A stretch of DNA of 64,000 nt from Falsiroseomonas frigidaquae (GCF_012163145.1 NZ_JAAVTX010000007.1:310001-374000), one strand, 5' to 3'. Shown: positions 8,500-17,431, counted from the stretch's first letter. Translations and numbers: made by a program. Notes: generated by a model from the sequence alone, not told the origin.

Positions 8500-8985
8500 A
8501 TGTCTGGAAGTCCCATGACGGGCCAGCCTCCAGCCGGCACTTCTACCGGCCGCACCGATGCCGGCACCCGACCGATGCCCGAACGCCTGATGCCTGAGCG
8601 TCCGGTGCCGGATCGTCCTGTGCCGCCGGTGCTGCTGGCCACCACGCCGGCACCCTGCCTCGAAGATTTCATCACCGACCGGGCGGATGACCGCCTGCGG
8701 GATCTGCTGGCCTTCGCCATGGCGGTCGAGGCCGCGCGGCCGACGGAGCCGGAGGCGCTGCGCCGCAAGGCGGAGGCCGACCTCCAGGCGCACGCCTTCC
8801 GCACCCTGCACAACCAGGTGGAGACGATCCGCCTGGAAGCCGCCAAGGAACAGATCGGGCGGCTGCGCCGCGGCCCCGGCTTCCTGAAGCTGGTGCTGGC
8901 CAACCTGCTGGCGATCGCCCTGGTGCTGGGTGCCGCCTACGCCCTCTGGCTGCGGCCGGACCTGCTGCCTGCCGGAGTGTTCTGA
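8500..8985 (+). CDS. Unknown small membrane-anchored protein preceding T1SS exporter
   Basis: 161 residues, not recognised. The N-terminal ~45 residues are rich in Pro/Thr/Arg with repeated MPER/PVPDRPVP motifs and look disordered. Residues 55-125 are helical and charged (DDRLRDLLAFAMAVEAAR, then ETIRLEAAKEQIGRLRR) and could form a coiled coil. One hydrophobic segment (LVLANLLAIALVLGAAYAL) near the C-terminus would leave the bulk in the cytoplasm. It ends 3 bp before the ABC exporter, so a role as an accessory of the secretion machine is inferred. ATG 8515 is an alternative start. Confidence 0.75.
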   Translation: MSGSPMTGQPPAGTSTGRTDAGTRPMPERLMPERPVPDRPVPPVLLATTPAPCLEDFITDRADDRLRDLLAFAMAVEAARPTEPEALRRKAEADLQAHAFRTLHNQVETIRLEAAKEQIGRLRRGPGFLKLVLANLLAIALVLGAAYALWLRPDLLPAGVF

Positions 8986-8988
8986 CGC

Positions 8989-10737
8989 ATGCGCCCCCCG
9001 ATGCAACTGATGCCCGGCGGCGGTGACCGCCCGCCGGAGACGGTCCTGTCGCGCGCGCTCGCCGCGGGCCGCCGCCAGCTTGTCGGCGTCGCGCTGTTCA
9101 GCGGCGTGGTCAACCTGCTGCAGCTCACCGTCTCGCTGTACATGATGCAGGTCTTCGACCGCGTCCTCGGCTCCCGAAGCATCGATACCCTGTACTACCT
9201 GACCGCCATCGCGATCTTCGCCCTGCTGGTCATGGCGGTGCTCGACGGCCTGCGCGGCCAGGTGATGCAGCGGCTGGCGAGCTGGGTTGAAGGCAAGGTG
9301 GCGCCGGAGGCCTTCCTCCGCGCCATCGAAAGCCAGCTCCGCGGCCGGCCCTACCGGATGGAGGCGCTGCGCGACCTCGGCGCCTGCCGTGGCTGGCTCG
9401 GCTCCCCCGCCTCGCTCACCGTCTTCGACGTGCCATGGGTGCCGATCTACCTGGCGGTGATCTTCGCCCTGCACCCGGTGCTGGGCTGGATCGCCTTCGG
9501 CGGTGCCGCCGTCCTGTTCCTGCTGACGCTGGCCAATGAATGGGCCACCGGCACGCTGGTCCGCCAGGCCAGCACCGCCAGCATGGCGAACCAGCGCCGT
9601 GCCGAGAGCATGGTCCGCAACGCCGAAGTCATCGACAGCATGGGCATGGCCCCCGCCGTGCTGCAGAAATGGCGGGAGGGGCTTTCGGCCTCGATCCCGC
9701 CGCAGGAACGCGCCGCGGACCGTGCCGCCATCCTGCTGTCCATCACCCGCTTCACCCGGCTGACGGTGCAGGTCGGCGTGCTCGGCGTCGGTGCGTTCCT
9801 GGTTCTGGAACAGCAGCTTACCGCCGGTGCCTCGATCGCCGCCTCGATCATCATGGGCCGGGCGCTGGCGCCGGTGGAACAGATGATCGGCGGCTGGAAG
9901 CAGCTGGTGCAGGCGCGCCAATCCTATCGCCGCCTGCTCGGCTTCCTGGCCCTGCCGCGCATCCGCCCCGCCGGCATGGCGCTGCCGGCGCCGACCGGAC
10001 GGGTTGCCGCGGAGCGCGTGACCTTCGGCTTCCCGGGCCAGTCCGTCGCCATCATCAAGGGCATCACCTTCAACCTGGCGGCCGGCGAGAGCATGGCCAT
10101 CATCGGCCCCTCGGCCGCCGGCAAGACCACGCTGATCCGCCTGCTGATCGGCACGCTGGCGCCGGCTGCCGGCACGGTCCGGCTGGACGGCGCGGATGTC
10201 TTCACCTGGCAGCGTGAGGATTTCGGCCGCTATGTCGGCTACCTGCCGCAGGATGTGGAGCTGTTCGACGGCACGGTGATGAAGAACATCAGCCGCATGC
10301 GCGACGAGCCGCCGGAAGGCGTGTTCGAGGCCGCGCGGCTGGCCGGCTGCCACGAGATGATCCTGCGCCTGCCGCAGGGCTACGACACGGAAATCGGCGA
10401 TGGCGGCCAGCATCTGTCCGGTGGCCAGCGCCAGCTCATCGGCCTGGCGCGGGCGATGTACGGCAACCCGCGCTTCGTGGTGCTGGACGAGCCCAATTCC
10501 AACCTCGATGGCGATGCCGAGCAGGCTTTGATCCGCGGGCTGGACTCGTTGAAGGCGCAGGGCGCCACCGTGATCCTGGTCTCGCACCGGCCGACGCTGG
10601 TGCAGGGCGTGGACAAGGTGCTGCTGCTGCGCGACGGCGCCGCCGAAGCCTTCGGCCCGCGCAACGAGGTGCTGAAGCGCCTGGCCCAGGGCAGCCGCCC
10701 GGCCGAGATCGTCCAACACGCCGGAGGTGCACGATGA
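8989..10737 (+). CDS. Type I secretion system permease/ATPase (PrtD/HlyB-like)
   Basis: Inner-membrane ABC exporter half-transporter of 582 residues, driving one-step export of a protein through HlyD- and TolC-like partners. The membrane domain spans about residues 30-300. The nucleotide-binding domain has Walker A GPSAAGKTT near 373, the signature LSGGQ near 476 and Walker B FVVLDEPNSNLD. There is no N-terminal C39 peptidase domain, so it belongs to the PrtD class that handles C-terminal secretion signals. Its stop overlaps the HlyD start (ATGA). No RTX-type substrate or TolC gene is in the window. Confidence 0.93.
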   Translation: MRPPMQLMPGGGDRPPETVLSRALAAGRRQLVGVALFSGVVNLLQLTVSLYMMQVFDRVLGSRSIDTLYYLTAIAIFALLVMAVLDGLRGQVMQRLASWVEGKVAPEAFLRAIESQLRGRPYRMEALRDLGACRGWLGSPASLTVFDVPWVPIYLAVIFALHPVLGWIAFGGAAVLFLLTLANEWATGTLVRQASTASMANQRRAESMVRNAEVIDSMGMAPAVLQKWREGLSASIPPQERAADRAAILLSITRFTRLTVQVGVLGVGAFLVLEQQLTAGASIAASIIMGRALAPVEQMIGGWKQLVQARQSYRRLLGFLALPRIRPAGMALPAPTGRVAAERVTFGFPGQSVAIIKGITFNLAAGESMAIIGPSAAGKTTLIRLLIGTLAPAAGTVRLDGADVFTWQREDFGRYVGYLPQDVELFDGTVMKNISRMRDEPPEGVFEAARLAGCHEMILRLPQGYDTEIGDGGQHLSGGQRQLIGLARAMYGNPRFVVLDEPNSNLDGDAEQALIRGLDSLKAQGATVILVSHRPTLVQGVDKVLLLRDGAAEAFGPRNEVLKRLAQGSRPAEIVQHAGGAR

Positions 10738-12179
10738 GCGGCGCGATCCCGATGCCCGGCAACGGGCCACAGGCCCTCGGCAACATCACCCCGATCCCCG
10801 GCGGCCAGAATGGCGGCCAGCACCTCGCCCCCCGCCCCGCGGCGCCGCCCCCGGCGCTTTGGCAGCCGGCGGAGGAGGATCTGATCCTCGATGCGCCGAA
10901 GCCCCGCACGGGCACGGCGATGTGGCTCGGCTACCTGATCGTCGCGGTCTTCGTCGTCGGCCTCGGCGTCTGGGCCAGCGTGGTCCCGCTGGCGGAAGCC
11001 TCCATCGCGCCCGGCCTGCTGAAGGTGGAAGGCACCCGCCGCACCATCCAGCACTTCGAGGGCGGCATCGTGCGCGACATCCTGGTGCGCGACGGCGATG
11101 CGGTGACCGCCGGGCAGGTTCTGATGCGGCTGGACCAGCCGCAGGCTGCCCAGCAGACGGAAACGCTGCGCAGCCAGCGCTGGGCACTGCTGGCGCAGGA
11201 TGCGCGGCTGGTGGCGGAACTGGCGCGCTCGCCGACCATCGCCTTCCCCGAGGATCTGATCGCGTCGTCGGAGCCGCGTGCGACGGAGGTCATCAGCGGC
11301 CAGCGGGCGCTGTTCCAGGCCCGCCGCGTGGCGCTGGAAAGCCAGATGCAGGTGCTGCGGTCGCGCATCGACCAGCACCGCGCCACCATCGCCTCCGCCG
11401 AGGGGCAGATGGACGCGCAGCGCCGCATGCTGGTGCTGCTGAAGGCGGAGGAGAGCAATACCGCCCAGCTGCTGCGCCAGGGCCTCGCACGCCTGCCGCA
11501 GCTTCTGGCGCTGCAACGCCAGGTCGCCTCGGTCGAGGGCAACATCACGGACATCACCAACCAGATGGTCCGGTCCCGCGCCCAGATCGAGGAATCGGAG
11601 CGCGAGATGCAGCGCACCGGCGACACGCAGACCCAGGAAGCCTCCACCGAGCTGCGCGAGGTGCGCCAGCGCCTGGCCGAGGCCGAGGAACGGCTGCGCG
11701 CGGCGGAGAATGTCTCCACCCGGCTCGAGATCATGGCGCCCGAGGCCGGCACGGTGCTGAACCTGCGCGTCTTCACCGTGGGCGCCGTGGTGCGCCCGGG
11801 CGATCCCGTGATGGACCTGGTCCCGGCGAACGACCGCATCATCGCCGAGGTGAACGTCCAGCCGAACGACATCGACGTGGTGCATCAGGGCCTGCAGGCG
11901 GAAATCCGCCTGCCCGCCTTCAAGCAGCGCCTGGTGCCCTATCTGCACGGCCATGTCACTTTCGTCGCCTCCGACGTGACGGAGGATGAACGGCGCGGGC
12001 TGAGCTATTACCGCGTGCAGATCCAGCTCGATGAAGACCAGCTGCGCGCGGTGGAGGGGCTGACGCTCCGGGCCGGCATGGCGGTGGAGGCGCAGATCCA
12101 GACCGGGGAACGCACCTTCGCCCGCTACATGATGCAGCCGCTCATCGACAGCTTCCACCGCGCTTTCCGCGAACAGTAA
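10734..12179 (+). CDS. HlyD family type I secretion periplasmic adaptor
   Basis: Membrane fusion protein, 481 residues. A Pro/Gly-rich cytoplasmic tail of about 60 residues precedes one membrane helix (LGYLIVAVFVVGLGVWASVVP), then a lipoyl/biotinyl-like half motif (IQHFEGGIVRDILVRDGDAV), a long coiled coil to about residue 330, the second half motif and a beta-barrel. This is the PrtE/HlyD layout. The start is set by GGAGGTG eight bases upstream. Translationally coupled to the exporter, it forms the periplasmic bridge of the system. Confidence 0.93.
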   Translation: MSGAIPMPGNGPQALGNITPIPGGQNGGQHLAPRPAAPPPALWQPAEEDLILDAPKPRTGTAMWLGYLIVAVFVVGLGVWASVVPLAEASIAPGLLKVEGTRRTIQHFEGGIVRDILVRDGDAVTAGQVLMRLDQPQAAQQTETLRSQRWALLAQDARLVAELARSPTIAFPEDLIASSEPRATEVISGQRALFQARRVALESQMQVLRSRIDQHRATIASAEGQMDAQRRMLVLLKAEESNTAQLLRQGLARLPQLLALQRQVASVEGNITDITNQMVRSRAQIEESEREMQRTGDTQTQEASTELREVRQRLAEAEERLRAAENVSTRLEIMAPEAGTVLNLRVFTVGAVVRPGDPVMDLVPANDRIIAEVNVQPNDIDVVHQGLQAEIRLPAFKQRLVPYLHGHVTFVASDVTEDERRGLSYYRVQIQLDEDQLRAVEGLTLRAGMAVEAQIQTGERTFARYMMQPLIDSFHRAFREQ

Positions 12180-12190
12180 GGAGACCGACC

Positions 12191-12532
12191 ATGTCCGCCA
12201 TTCCCACCGTCTTCGGCGACGGCATCATCGACGTGCATGTCGCCAGCGGCGTCGCGCGCATCACCCTCGGCGTGCAGACCAGTGCCTCGGCCTCCGTCAA
12301 GGACGGCAAGCCGGAACCCTCCGCGCTGCTGGTGGTGCCGGTGCTGCAGCTGCCGAACCTGGCGCGGGTGCTGGCCGAGGTGACGCGGCAGATCGAGGCG
12401 AAGGCCAAGGAAGCCGCGGCCAACCAGGCGGGCGGTGCCCAGGCCGGTGCCCAGGCGAACCAGGGTCAGTCGGCCAACGGGCAGGCGCAGCCGCAGGACC
12501 AGGTGGCCGGCGCCTTCCGCTTCAACGGCTGA
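12191..12532 (+). CDS. Unknown small protein at end of T1SS operon
   Basis: 113 residues with a strong AAGGAGA site upstream of ATG 12191, only 11 bp after the adaptor gene, so it is a real fourth member of the operon. The first 75 residues are compact (FGDGIIDVHVASGVARITLG, then VVPVLQLPNLARVLAEV). The tail is a Gln/Ala/Asn/Gly-rich low-complexity segment (QAGGAQAGAQANQGQSANGQ). There is no signal peptide or membrane helix. It resembles no family I can name; it could be a cytosolic chaperone, regulator or secreted factor of this exporter. Confidence 0.75.
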   Translation: MSAIPTVFGDGIIDVHVASGVARITLGVQTSASASVKDGKPEPSALLVVPVLQLPNLARVLAEVTRQIEAKAKEAAANQAGGAQAGAQANQGQSANGQAQPQDQVAGAFRFNG

Positions 12533-12554
12533 AAAACCGACCGCGCCGGGCGGC

Positions 12555-13556
12555 TCAGGCCGCCTGGCGTGCCCCGGCATAGCCCTGCGGGTGCGCCGCC
12601 CGCCAATCCCAGGCGGTGCGCACAATGTCCTCCAGCTTGGCGAATCGCGGGCTCCAGCCGGTTTCGGCCCGCAGCTTGGCCGAGGAGGCGACCAGCACCG
12701 CCGGATCCCCTTCCCGCCGCGGCCCCAGCGCATGCGGCACCCGGCGGCCACCGACGCGCTCCACCGTCTCGATCACGTCGCGCACCGAATAGCCGGTGCC
12801 ATTGCCCAGATTGTAGCGGACGGACTGCTTCTCCAGCAGCGGCAGCACGCGCAGATGCGCATCCGCCAGATCCGTCACATGCACGTAGTCGCGCACGCCG
12901 GTGCCGTCATCGGTCGGATAATCCGTGCCGAACACCATCAGCGGCGGGCGCAGGCCGAGCGCCGCATCGATCGCCAGCGGCACCAGATGCGTCTCCGGGT
13001 CATGATCCTCCCCGGCGCGACCCTCCGGATCCGCCCCGGCGGCGTTGAAATAGCGCAGCGAGGCGAAGCGCAGCCCGTGGATGCGCTCCGCCCAATCCAG
13101 CGCGCGCTCGCACATCAGCTTGCTCTCGCCATAGGGCGAGACCGGACCGAGACGCTGTTCCTCATCGATCGGGATGCGTTCCGGGAAGCCGAACAGCGCG
13201 GCGGTGGAGGACATCACCAGGCGGCGGCAATCATGCTGCACGGCGGCACTGGCGACGGCCGAGAGGGTGGAGAGGTTCTCCGCCATGTAGCGCAGCGGGT
13301 CGCGCATGCTGTCGCCGACCAGGGACAGCGCGGCGAAATGCAGCACCGCGTCGAAGCGGCCGCCGCCGAAGGCCTCGGCCAGGGCGCGCCGGTCCTCGCA
13401 GCGCCCGTCCACCAGGCGGACCCCCGCAGGCACGGCTTCGCGGTGCCCCTTCGAGAGGTCGTCCAGCACCACCACATCCTCGCCGCGGTCGCGCAGCGCC
13501 AGCACGGTATGGCTGCCCACATAGCCGGCCCCGCCGGTCACCAGATAACGGCCCAA
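12555..13556 (-). CDS. galE: UDP-glucose 4-epimerase
   Basis: Interconverts UDP-glucose and UDP-galactose with bound NAD. Extended SDR fold: VTGGAGYVGSH at the N-terminus, the catalytic YxxxK in SPYGESKLMCERAL, and NLGNGTGYSVRDVI later; about 333 residues as in the family. I favour TTG 13556 as start because GGGAG lies eight bases upstream and the protein then opens GRYLVTGG; GTG 13574 would add six residues. The stop codon lies in the loop of a small stem (GGCGGC, TCAG, GCCGCC at 12549-12564) shared with the convergent T1SS operon. Supplies sugar nucleotides for envelope glycans. Confidence 0.93.
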   Translation of the reverse strand: MGRYLVTGGAGYVGSHTVLALRDRGEDVVVLDDLSKGHREAVPAGVRLVDGRCEDRRALAEAFGGGRFDAVLHFAALSLVGDSMRDPLRYMAENLSTLSAVASAAVQHDCRRLVMSSTAALFGFPERIPIDEEQRLGPVSPYGESKLMCERALDWAERIHGLRFASLRYFNAAGADPEGRAGEDHDPETHLVPLAIDAALGLRPPLMVFGTDYPTDDGTGVRDYVHVTDLADAHLRVLPLLEKQSVRYNLGNGTGYSVRDVIETVERVGGRRVPHALGPRREGDPAVLVASSAKLRAETGWSPRFAKLEDIVRTAWDWRAAHPQGYAGARQAA

Positions 13557-13714
13557 TTCGTCAGCTCCCAACACACGCCGGCCGGCTCCGGGCCGGTCGC
13601 AACGCAGCGTTATCCTGCATGGGCAAATGTGTCAGAATTCACAGCGGCACGAGGTGCCCTGATGGCTGCTCGCGCTGGGTTGAGTGGCTGGGCGGCTGGG
13701 CTTATCAACACGTG

Positions 13715-14605
13715 ATGACCCCTGGCGCCGCCTCCCGACACGCGTTCCTCCGACACGCGTTGCGCGCGGCCTGCCTCTCGTTCCTTCTCGCATCGGCCCC
13801 ACCCGCCCTGGCGCAACAGGGCCCGCCCGCCCGCGCCGCGGACTGGGCCGCCCTGCCCCGTCCGAGCCTGGCGCCGCCGCGCGCCATCGGCAGCACCGGA
13901 CTCGGCTGCCTGGCCGGTGGCCGGGCGCTGGCGCCGGAGGGGCCGGGCTGGCAGGCCATCCGCACCTCCCGCAACCGCCACTGGGGGCACCCGGCGACGC
14001 TCGCTCTCGTGGCGCATGTCGCGGGCCAGGCGCGGGCGGCGGGGCTGCCGGACCTGTGGATCGGCGACCTCTCGCAGCCGCGCGGCGGGCCGATGCCCTG
14101 GGGCCATGCCAGCCACCAATCCGGGCTGGATGCCGATATCTGGCTCGACCTGCGCCCGAAGCCCCGCGTGCCGGCGGCGATGCGGGAGGAGCTGACCATC
14201 CCATCCCTGGTTCGCGCGGATGGCGAGGCGGTGGACCCGGCCCGCTGGACCCCGCGCCACGCCACGCTGATCCGCATCGCGGCGGAGGCGCCGGGGCTGG
14301 ACCGGCTGCTGGTGAACCCGGCCATCAAGCGCCGGCTCTGCGCCGACCATGGAGGTAGCGCCTGGCTGCGCCGGGTGCGGCCCTGGCGGGGGCATGACAG
14401 CCACATGCATCTGCGCCTGCGCTGCCCGGCGGACAGCCCCGACTGCCGCGACATCGCCCCGCCGCCACCCGGCGATGGCTGCGATGCCAGCCTGGAATGG
14501 TGGTTCAGCGCGGAGGCCCGGCAACCGCCGCCGCGCCGCCCCGGCCCGCCCGGCCCGCCGCGCCGACTGCCGGCCGCCTGCACCGCCGTGATGCAGGCGC
14601 GCTGA
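13715..14605 (+). CDS. mepA: Penicillin-insensitive murein endopeptidase
   Basis: Periplasmic zinc LAS-family D,D-endopeptidase that cuts cross-links in peptidoglycan. About 296 residues from ATG 13715, with a signal peptide (hydrophobic AACLSFLLASAPPALAQ). Metal and catalytic motifs typical of MepA are visible: GHASHQSGLDADIWL near residues 133-147 and GHDSHMHLRL near 227. A Pro/Arg-rich tail (RQPPPRRPGPPGPPRR) follows the cysteine-containing end. It stands alone, divergent from galE. GTG 13712 is an alternative start. Confidence 0.9.
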   Translation: MTPGAASRHAFLRHALRAACLSFLLASAPPALAQQGPPARAADWAALPRPSLAPPRAIGSTGLGCLAGGRALAPEGPGWQAIRTSRNRHWGHPATLALVAHVAGQARAAGLPDLWIGDLSQPRGGPMPWGHASHQSGLDADIWLDLRPKPRVPAAMREELTIPSLVRADGEAVDPARWTPRHATLIRIAAEAPGLDRLLVNPAIKRRLCADHGGSAWLRRVRPWRGHDSHMHLRLRCPADSPDCRDIAPPPPGDGCDASLEWWFSAEARQPPPRRPGPPGPPRRLPAACTAVMQAR

Positions 14606-14765
14606 CGTCAATCCGGGCTACCTGCCCGGTTAAGTGGCAGATTCTCTCTCGGAATCGGCTTCGCGGCGCCTTGTGCGGCGCAGCGCGTCTTGCGCCGGGA
14701 CCCTCCGCTGTCGCACACAGGACCGTGCGCGAGCCGTCGCGCCAGGGAAGGGCCGGGGAAATCTG

Positions 14766-15575
14766 ATGGAGCGACCTTTCGTCGAGATCAGTGGCGTCGC
14801 CATGCGCTATGGTGGCGTGGAGGGCACGCTCGCCCTGCAGAACGCCACGCTGGATGTCGGCAAGGGCGAGTTCATCGCGGTGGTCGGCCCCTCCGGCTGT
14901 GGCAAATCCACCCTGATGAAGCTGGTCACCGGCCTGTGGCCCGCCACCGCCGGCACCCTGCTGGTGGCGGGGCAGGAGGTGGACGGCCCGCTTTCCATCG
15001 CCGGCATGGCCTTCCAGAACCCCACGCTGCTGCCCTGGCGCAACATCATCGACAACGTGATGCTGCCGCTGGAGGTGGTGGAGCCGCATCGCCGCCAGCT
15101 TCGTCGCCAGCGCGCCATGTACGAGGCGAAGGCGCAGGACCTGCTGAAGCTCGTCGGCCTCGGCGGCTTCGATAAGAAGTTCCCGCATGAACTGTCCGGC
15201 GGCATGCAGCAGCGCGCCAGCCTGTGCCGCGCGCTGATTCACGAACCCGCTTTGCTGATGCTGGACGAGCCTTTTGCCGCGCTCGACATCTTCACCCGGG
15301 AAGACCTTTGGGCGGTGCTGCAGGGGGTCTGGATGGCCCGAAAACCCACCGTGATCCTGGTGACGCATGACCTGCGCGAAGCCGCCTACCTGGCCGATCG
15401 CGTGCTGGTCATGTCCTCCCGCCCCGGGCGGATCATCGCGGAGCGGGTGGTTGACCTGCCGCGGCCGCGCACGCTGGAGACCACCTACACGCCCGAATTC
15501 GTCTCCCTCGTGCATGATCTGCGCGAACACATCAGCGCCGCCCGCAAGGGCGAGGAGGTCGTCCATGGCCAGTGA
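14766..15575 (+). CDS. ABC transporter ATP-binding protein, nitrate/sulfonate/taurine type
   Basis: Cytoplasmic ATPase, 269 residues. Walker A GPSGCGKST is near residue 40, the signature LSGGMQQR near 144, Walker B LLMLDEPFAALD near 163, and the H-loop VTHD follows. The Q-loop region MAFQNPTLLPWRNIIDN is characteristic of the SsuB/TauB/NrtD group. The last 11 bases overlap the start of the permease gene. The 160 bp upstream show only a weak CCGGG/CCCGG hairpin (14613-14629) and no riboswitch I can recognise. Confidence 0.92.
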   Translation: MERPFVEISGVAMRYGGVEGTLALQNATLDVGKGEFIAVVGPSGCGKSTLMKLVTGLWPATAGTLLVAGQEVDGPLSIAGMAFQNPTLLPWRNIIDNVMLPLEVVEPHRRQLRRQRAMYEAKAQDLLKLVGLGGFDKKFPHELSGGMQQRASLCRALIHEPALLMLDEPFAALDIFTREDLWAVLQGVWMARKPTVILVTHDLREAAYLADRVLVMSSRPGRIIAERVVDLPRPRTLETTYTPEFVSLVHDLREHISAARKGEEVVHGQ

Positions 15576-16470
15576 CGCCACCCTTCCCGCCGCTGCGGCC
15601 GTGACCACGCGCCCTGCCCCCGCCGATCCCACCATGTCGCCCGAGGCGATGCGCCGGCTGCAGGCCCTGGCGCTGGCCCAGCGCCGGCGCCGCCGCCTGC
15701 AGGCCTGGCTGCCCTGGCTCGTCATCATCGGCATGTTCGTGATCTGGGAAGCGGGCGTGCGCGCCTTCAACGTGCAGCAATTCGTGCTGCCGGCGCCGTC
15801 CGCCATCGCCGAGAGCATGGTGAAGTGGTGGGTGCCGCTGCTGGATAACAGCTGGCAGACGCTGATGACGACGCTGATCGGCTTCTTCCTCGCCGTCATC
15901 TTCGGCCTGCTGCTGGGCGTCGCCATCGGCAGTTCGTCCCTGCTGTATCACGGGCTCTACCCGCTGCTGATCGGCTTCAACTCCGTGCCGAAGGTGGCGG
16001 TGGTGCCGATCCTGGTGATCTGGTTCGGCATCGGCACGGTGCCCGCCGTGATCACCGCCTTCATGATCAGCTTCTTCCCGATCGTGGTGAATGTGGCGAC
16101 CGGCATCGCGACGGTGGAGCCGGAGCTGCGCGACGTGCTGCGTGCGCTCGGCGCCAAGCCGTCGGACATCATCCGCAAGGTCGGGCTGCCGCGGGCGATG
16201 CCGTATTTCTTCGCCTCGCTGAAGATCGCCATCACGGTGGCCTTCGTCGGTTCGATCATCGCGGAGACGGTGGCGGCGAACAAAGGCATCGGCCATCTGA
16301 TGATCCTGGCGAGCAGCCGCTTCGACGTGCCGCTGGTCTTCGCCGGGCTGATCGTGACGGCGGTGATGGGGGTGGCGATGTACGTCGCCGCGGTCGCCAT
16401 CGAGAACCGCACCACCGGCTGGGCGATGCGCGGCCAGAACGACCAGCAGATCACCGTCCCGGGGGTGTAG
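15565..16470 (+). CDS. ABC transporter permease, nitrate/sulfonate/taurine type
   Basis: Inner-membrane importer subunit of 301 residues. A charged, Arg-rich N-terminal region (residues 25-50) is followed by six predicted membrane helices. The EAA loop reads EPELRDVLRALGAKPSDIIR, the coupling motif that contacts the ATPase. The gene overlaps the ATPase gene by 11 bases. No periplasmic receptor is linked, so the solute (sulfonate, nitrate, pyrimidine precursor or aromatic) cannot be assigned. Confidence 0.92.
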   Translation: MASDATLPAAAAVTTRPAPADPTMSPEAMRRLQALALAQRRRRRLQAWLPWLVIIGMFVIWEAGVRAFNVQQFVLPAPSAIAESMVKWWVPLLDNSWQTLMTTLIGFFLAVIFGLLLGVAIGSSSLLYHGLYPLLIGFNSVPKVAVVPILVIWFGIGTVPAVITAFMISFFPIVVNVATGIATVEPELRDVLRALGAKPSDIIRKVGLPRAMPYFFASLKIAITVAFVGSIIAETVAANKGIGHLMILASSRFDVPLVFAGLIVTAVMGVAMYVAAVAIENRTTGWAMRGQNDQQITVPGV

Positions 16471-16505
16471 CGCCCGCCCCCTCTTGCACGCGCCCCTCTT
16501 GCACA

Positions 16506-16521
16506 CGCCCGACGTCGGGCG
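16506..16521. promoter_or_regulatory. 16-bp perfect palindrome upstream of dgoK
   Basis: CGCCCGACGTCGGGCG lies 35 bp before the dgoK start codon. Just ahead of it the 12-mer CCCCTCTTGCAC occurs twice with a 15-bp period (16478-16489 and 16493-16504). The palindrome could be an operator for a sugar-acid regulator or the end hairpin of the upstream permease transcript; no T-tract follows, which favours an operator. No regulator gene is adjacent. Confidence 0.45.
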
Positions 16522-16555
16522 CAGGACAGGGGCGGGACGGAATACGGAATCCGGA

Positions 16556-17431
16556 ATGATCGGGGTCGATTGGGGCACCACGAGCCTGCGCGCCTATCGC
16601 ATCGGCGCCACGGGCGCGCCGGAAGCGCGCATCGACCGGCCCGGCGGCATCCTGACCGTGCCCGAAGGCGGTTTCCCGGCGGCGCTGCGCGAGGCGATCG
16701 GCCCCTGGCTTGCGGATGGCGAGACGAAGGTGCTGCTCTGCGGCATGGTCGGCAGCCGGCAAGGCTGGGTTGAGGCACCCTACCTGCCCTGCCCCGCAGG
16801 CCCGGCGGAAATCGCCGCAGCCACCAGCCCCATTCCCTTCGAGGGCGCCGAGATCCGCCTGGTGCCCGGCCTCACCACCAGGGATTCCGCCGGCATCCCC
16901 GACGTGATGCGCGGCGAGGAGACCAAGCTGGTGGCGCTGGCCGAATCGGTCGGCACTGCGCTGGCCTGCCTGCCCGGCACGCACAGCAAATGGGCCCACC
17001 TGGAAGGCGGCCGCGTCACCGGCTTCGCCACCCACATGACAGGCGAGACCTTCGCCGCCCTGTCGCAGCACACCATCCTTGCCCGCACCAGCACGGATGG
17101 CCCGGACATGCCGGAAGCCTTTGCCCGCGGCGTCGATCGCGCCAGCCAGCCGGGCGGCCTGCTGCACCATCTGTTCGGCGCCCGCAGCCTGCACCTGATG
17201 GGCGCGCTGGCGCAGGATGAGACCCGCAGCTTCCTGTCCGGCCTGCTCATCGGCCATGAGATCGCGGCCGCCGCCGAAGGCATCCGCCATGTGCATCTGG
17301 CCGGCGCCGAGGGCCTGGCCGGGCTTTACGCGGCGGCGCTGGCGCAGCGCGGCATCACGGTGACGCGGCACGACCCGGACCTGGTCGCGGCCGGTCTGCG
17401 GCATATCGGCAGGAGCCTGCAATGGATCTGA
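16556..17431 (+). CDS. dgoK: 2-dehydro-3-deoxygalactonokinase
   Basis: Phosphorylates 2-keto-3-deoxy-galactonate in the De Ley-Doudoroff pathway. 291 residues, DgoK family: MIGVDWGTTSLRAYR at the start (phosphate-binding fold of the ASKHA kinases), CGMVGSRQGWVEAPY near residue 62, and CLPGTHSKWAHLEGG near 139. ATG 16556 is the only sensible start. The gene overlaps the aldolase gene by 10 bases, so kinase and aldolase are made together and feed pyruvate plus glyceraldehyde 3-phosphate into central metabolism. Confidence 0.92.
   Translation: MIGVDWGTTSLRAYRIGATGAPEARIDRPGGILTVPEGGFPAALREAIGPWLADGETKVLLCGMVGSRQGWVEAPYLPCPAGPAEIAAATSPIPFEGAEIRLVPGLTTRDSAGIPDVMRGEETKLVALAESVGTALACLPGTHSKWAHLEGGRVTGFATHMTGETFAALSQHTILARTSTDGPDMPEAFARGVDRASQPGGLLHHLFGARSLHLMGALAQDETRSFLSGLLIGHEIAAAAEGIRHVHLAGAEGLAGLYAAALAQRGITVTRHDPDLVAAGLRHIGRSLQWI

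Noticed and set aside
8419-10770. A minus-strand open frame of about 783 codons opposite the type I exporter
   Set aside because: Antisense to an exporter with complete Walker and signature motifs; the translated sequence is low-complexity His/Gln/Arg-rich.
14606-14765. TPP or other riboswitch ahead of the ABC ATPase gene
   Set aside because: No recognisable TPP-box core or paired architecture; only a weak 5-bp stem.
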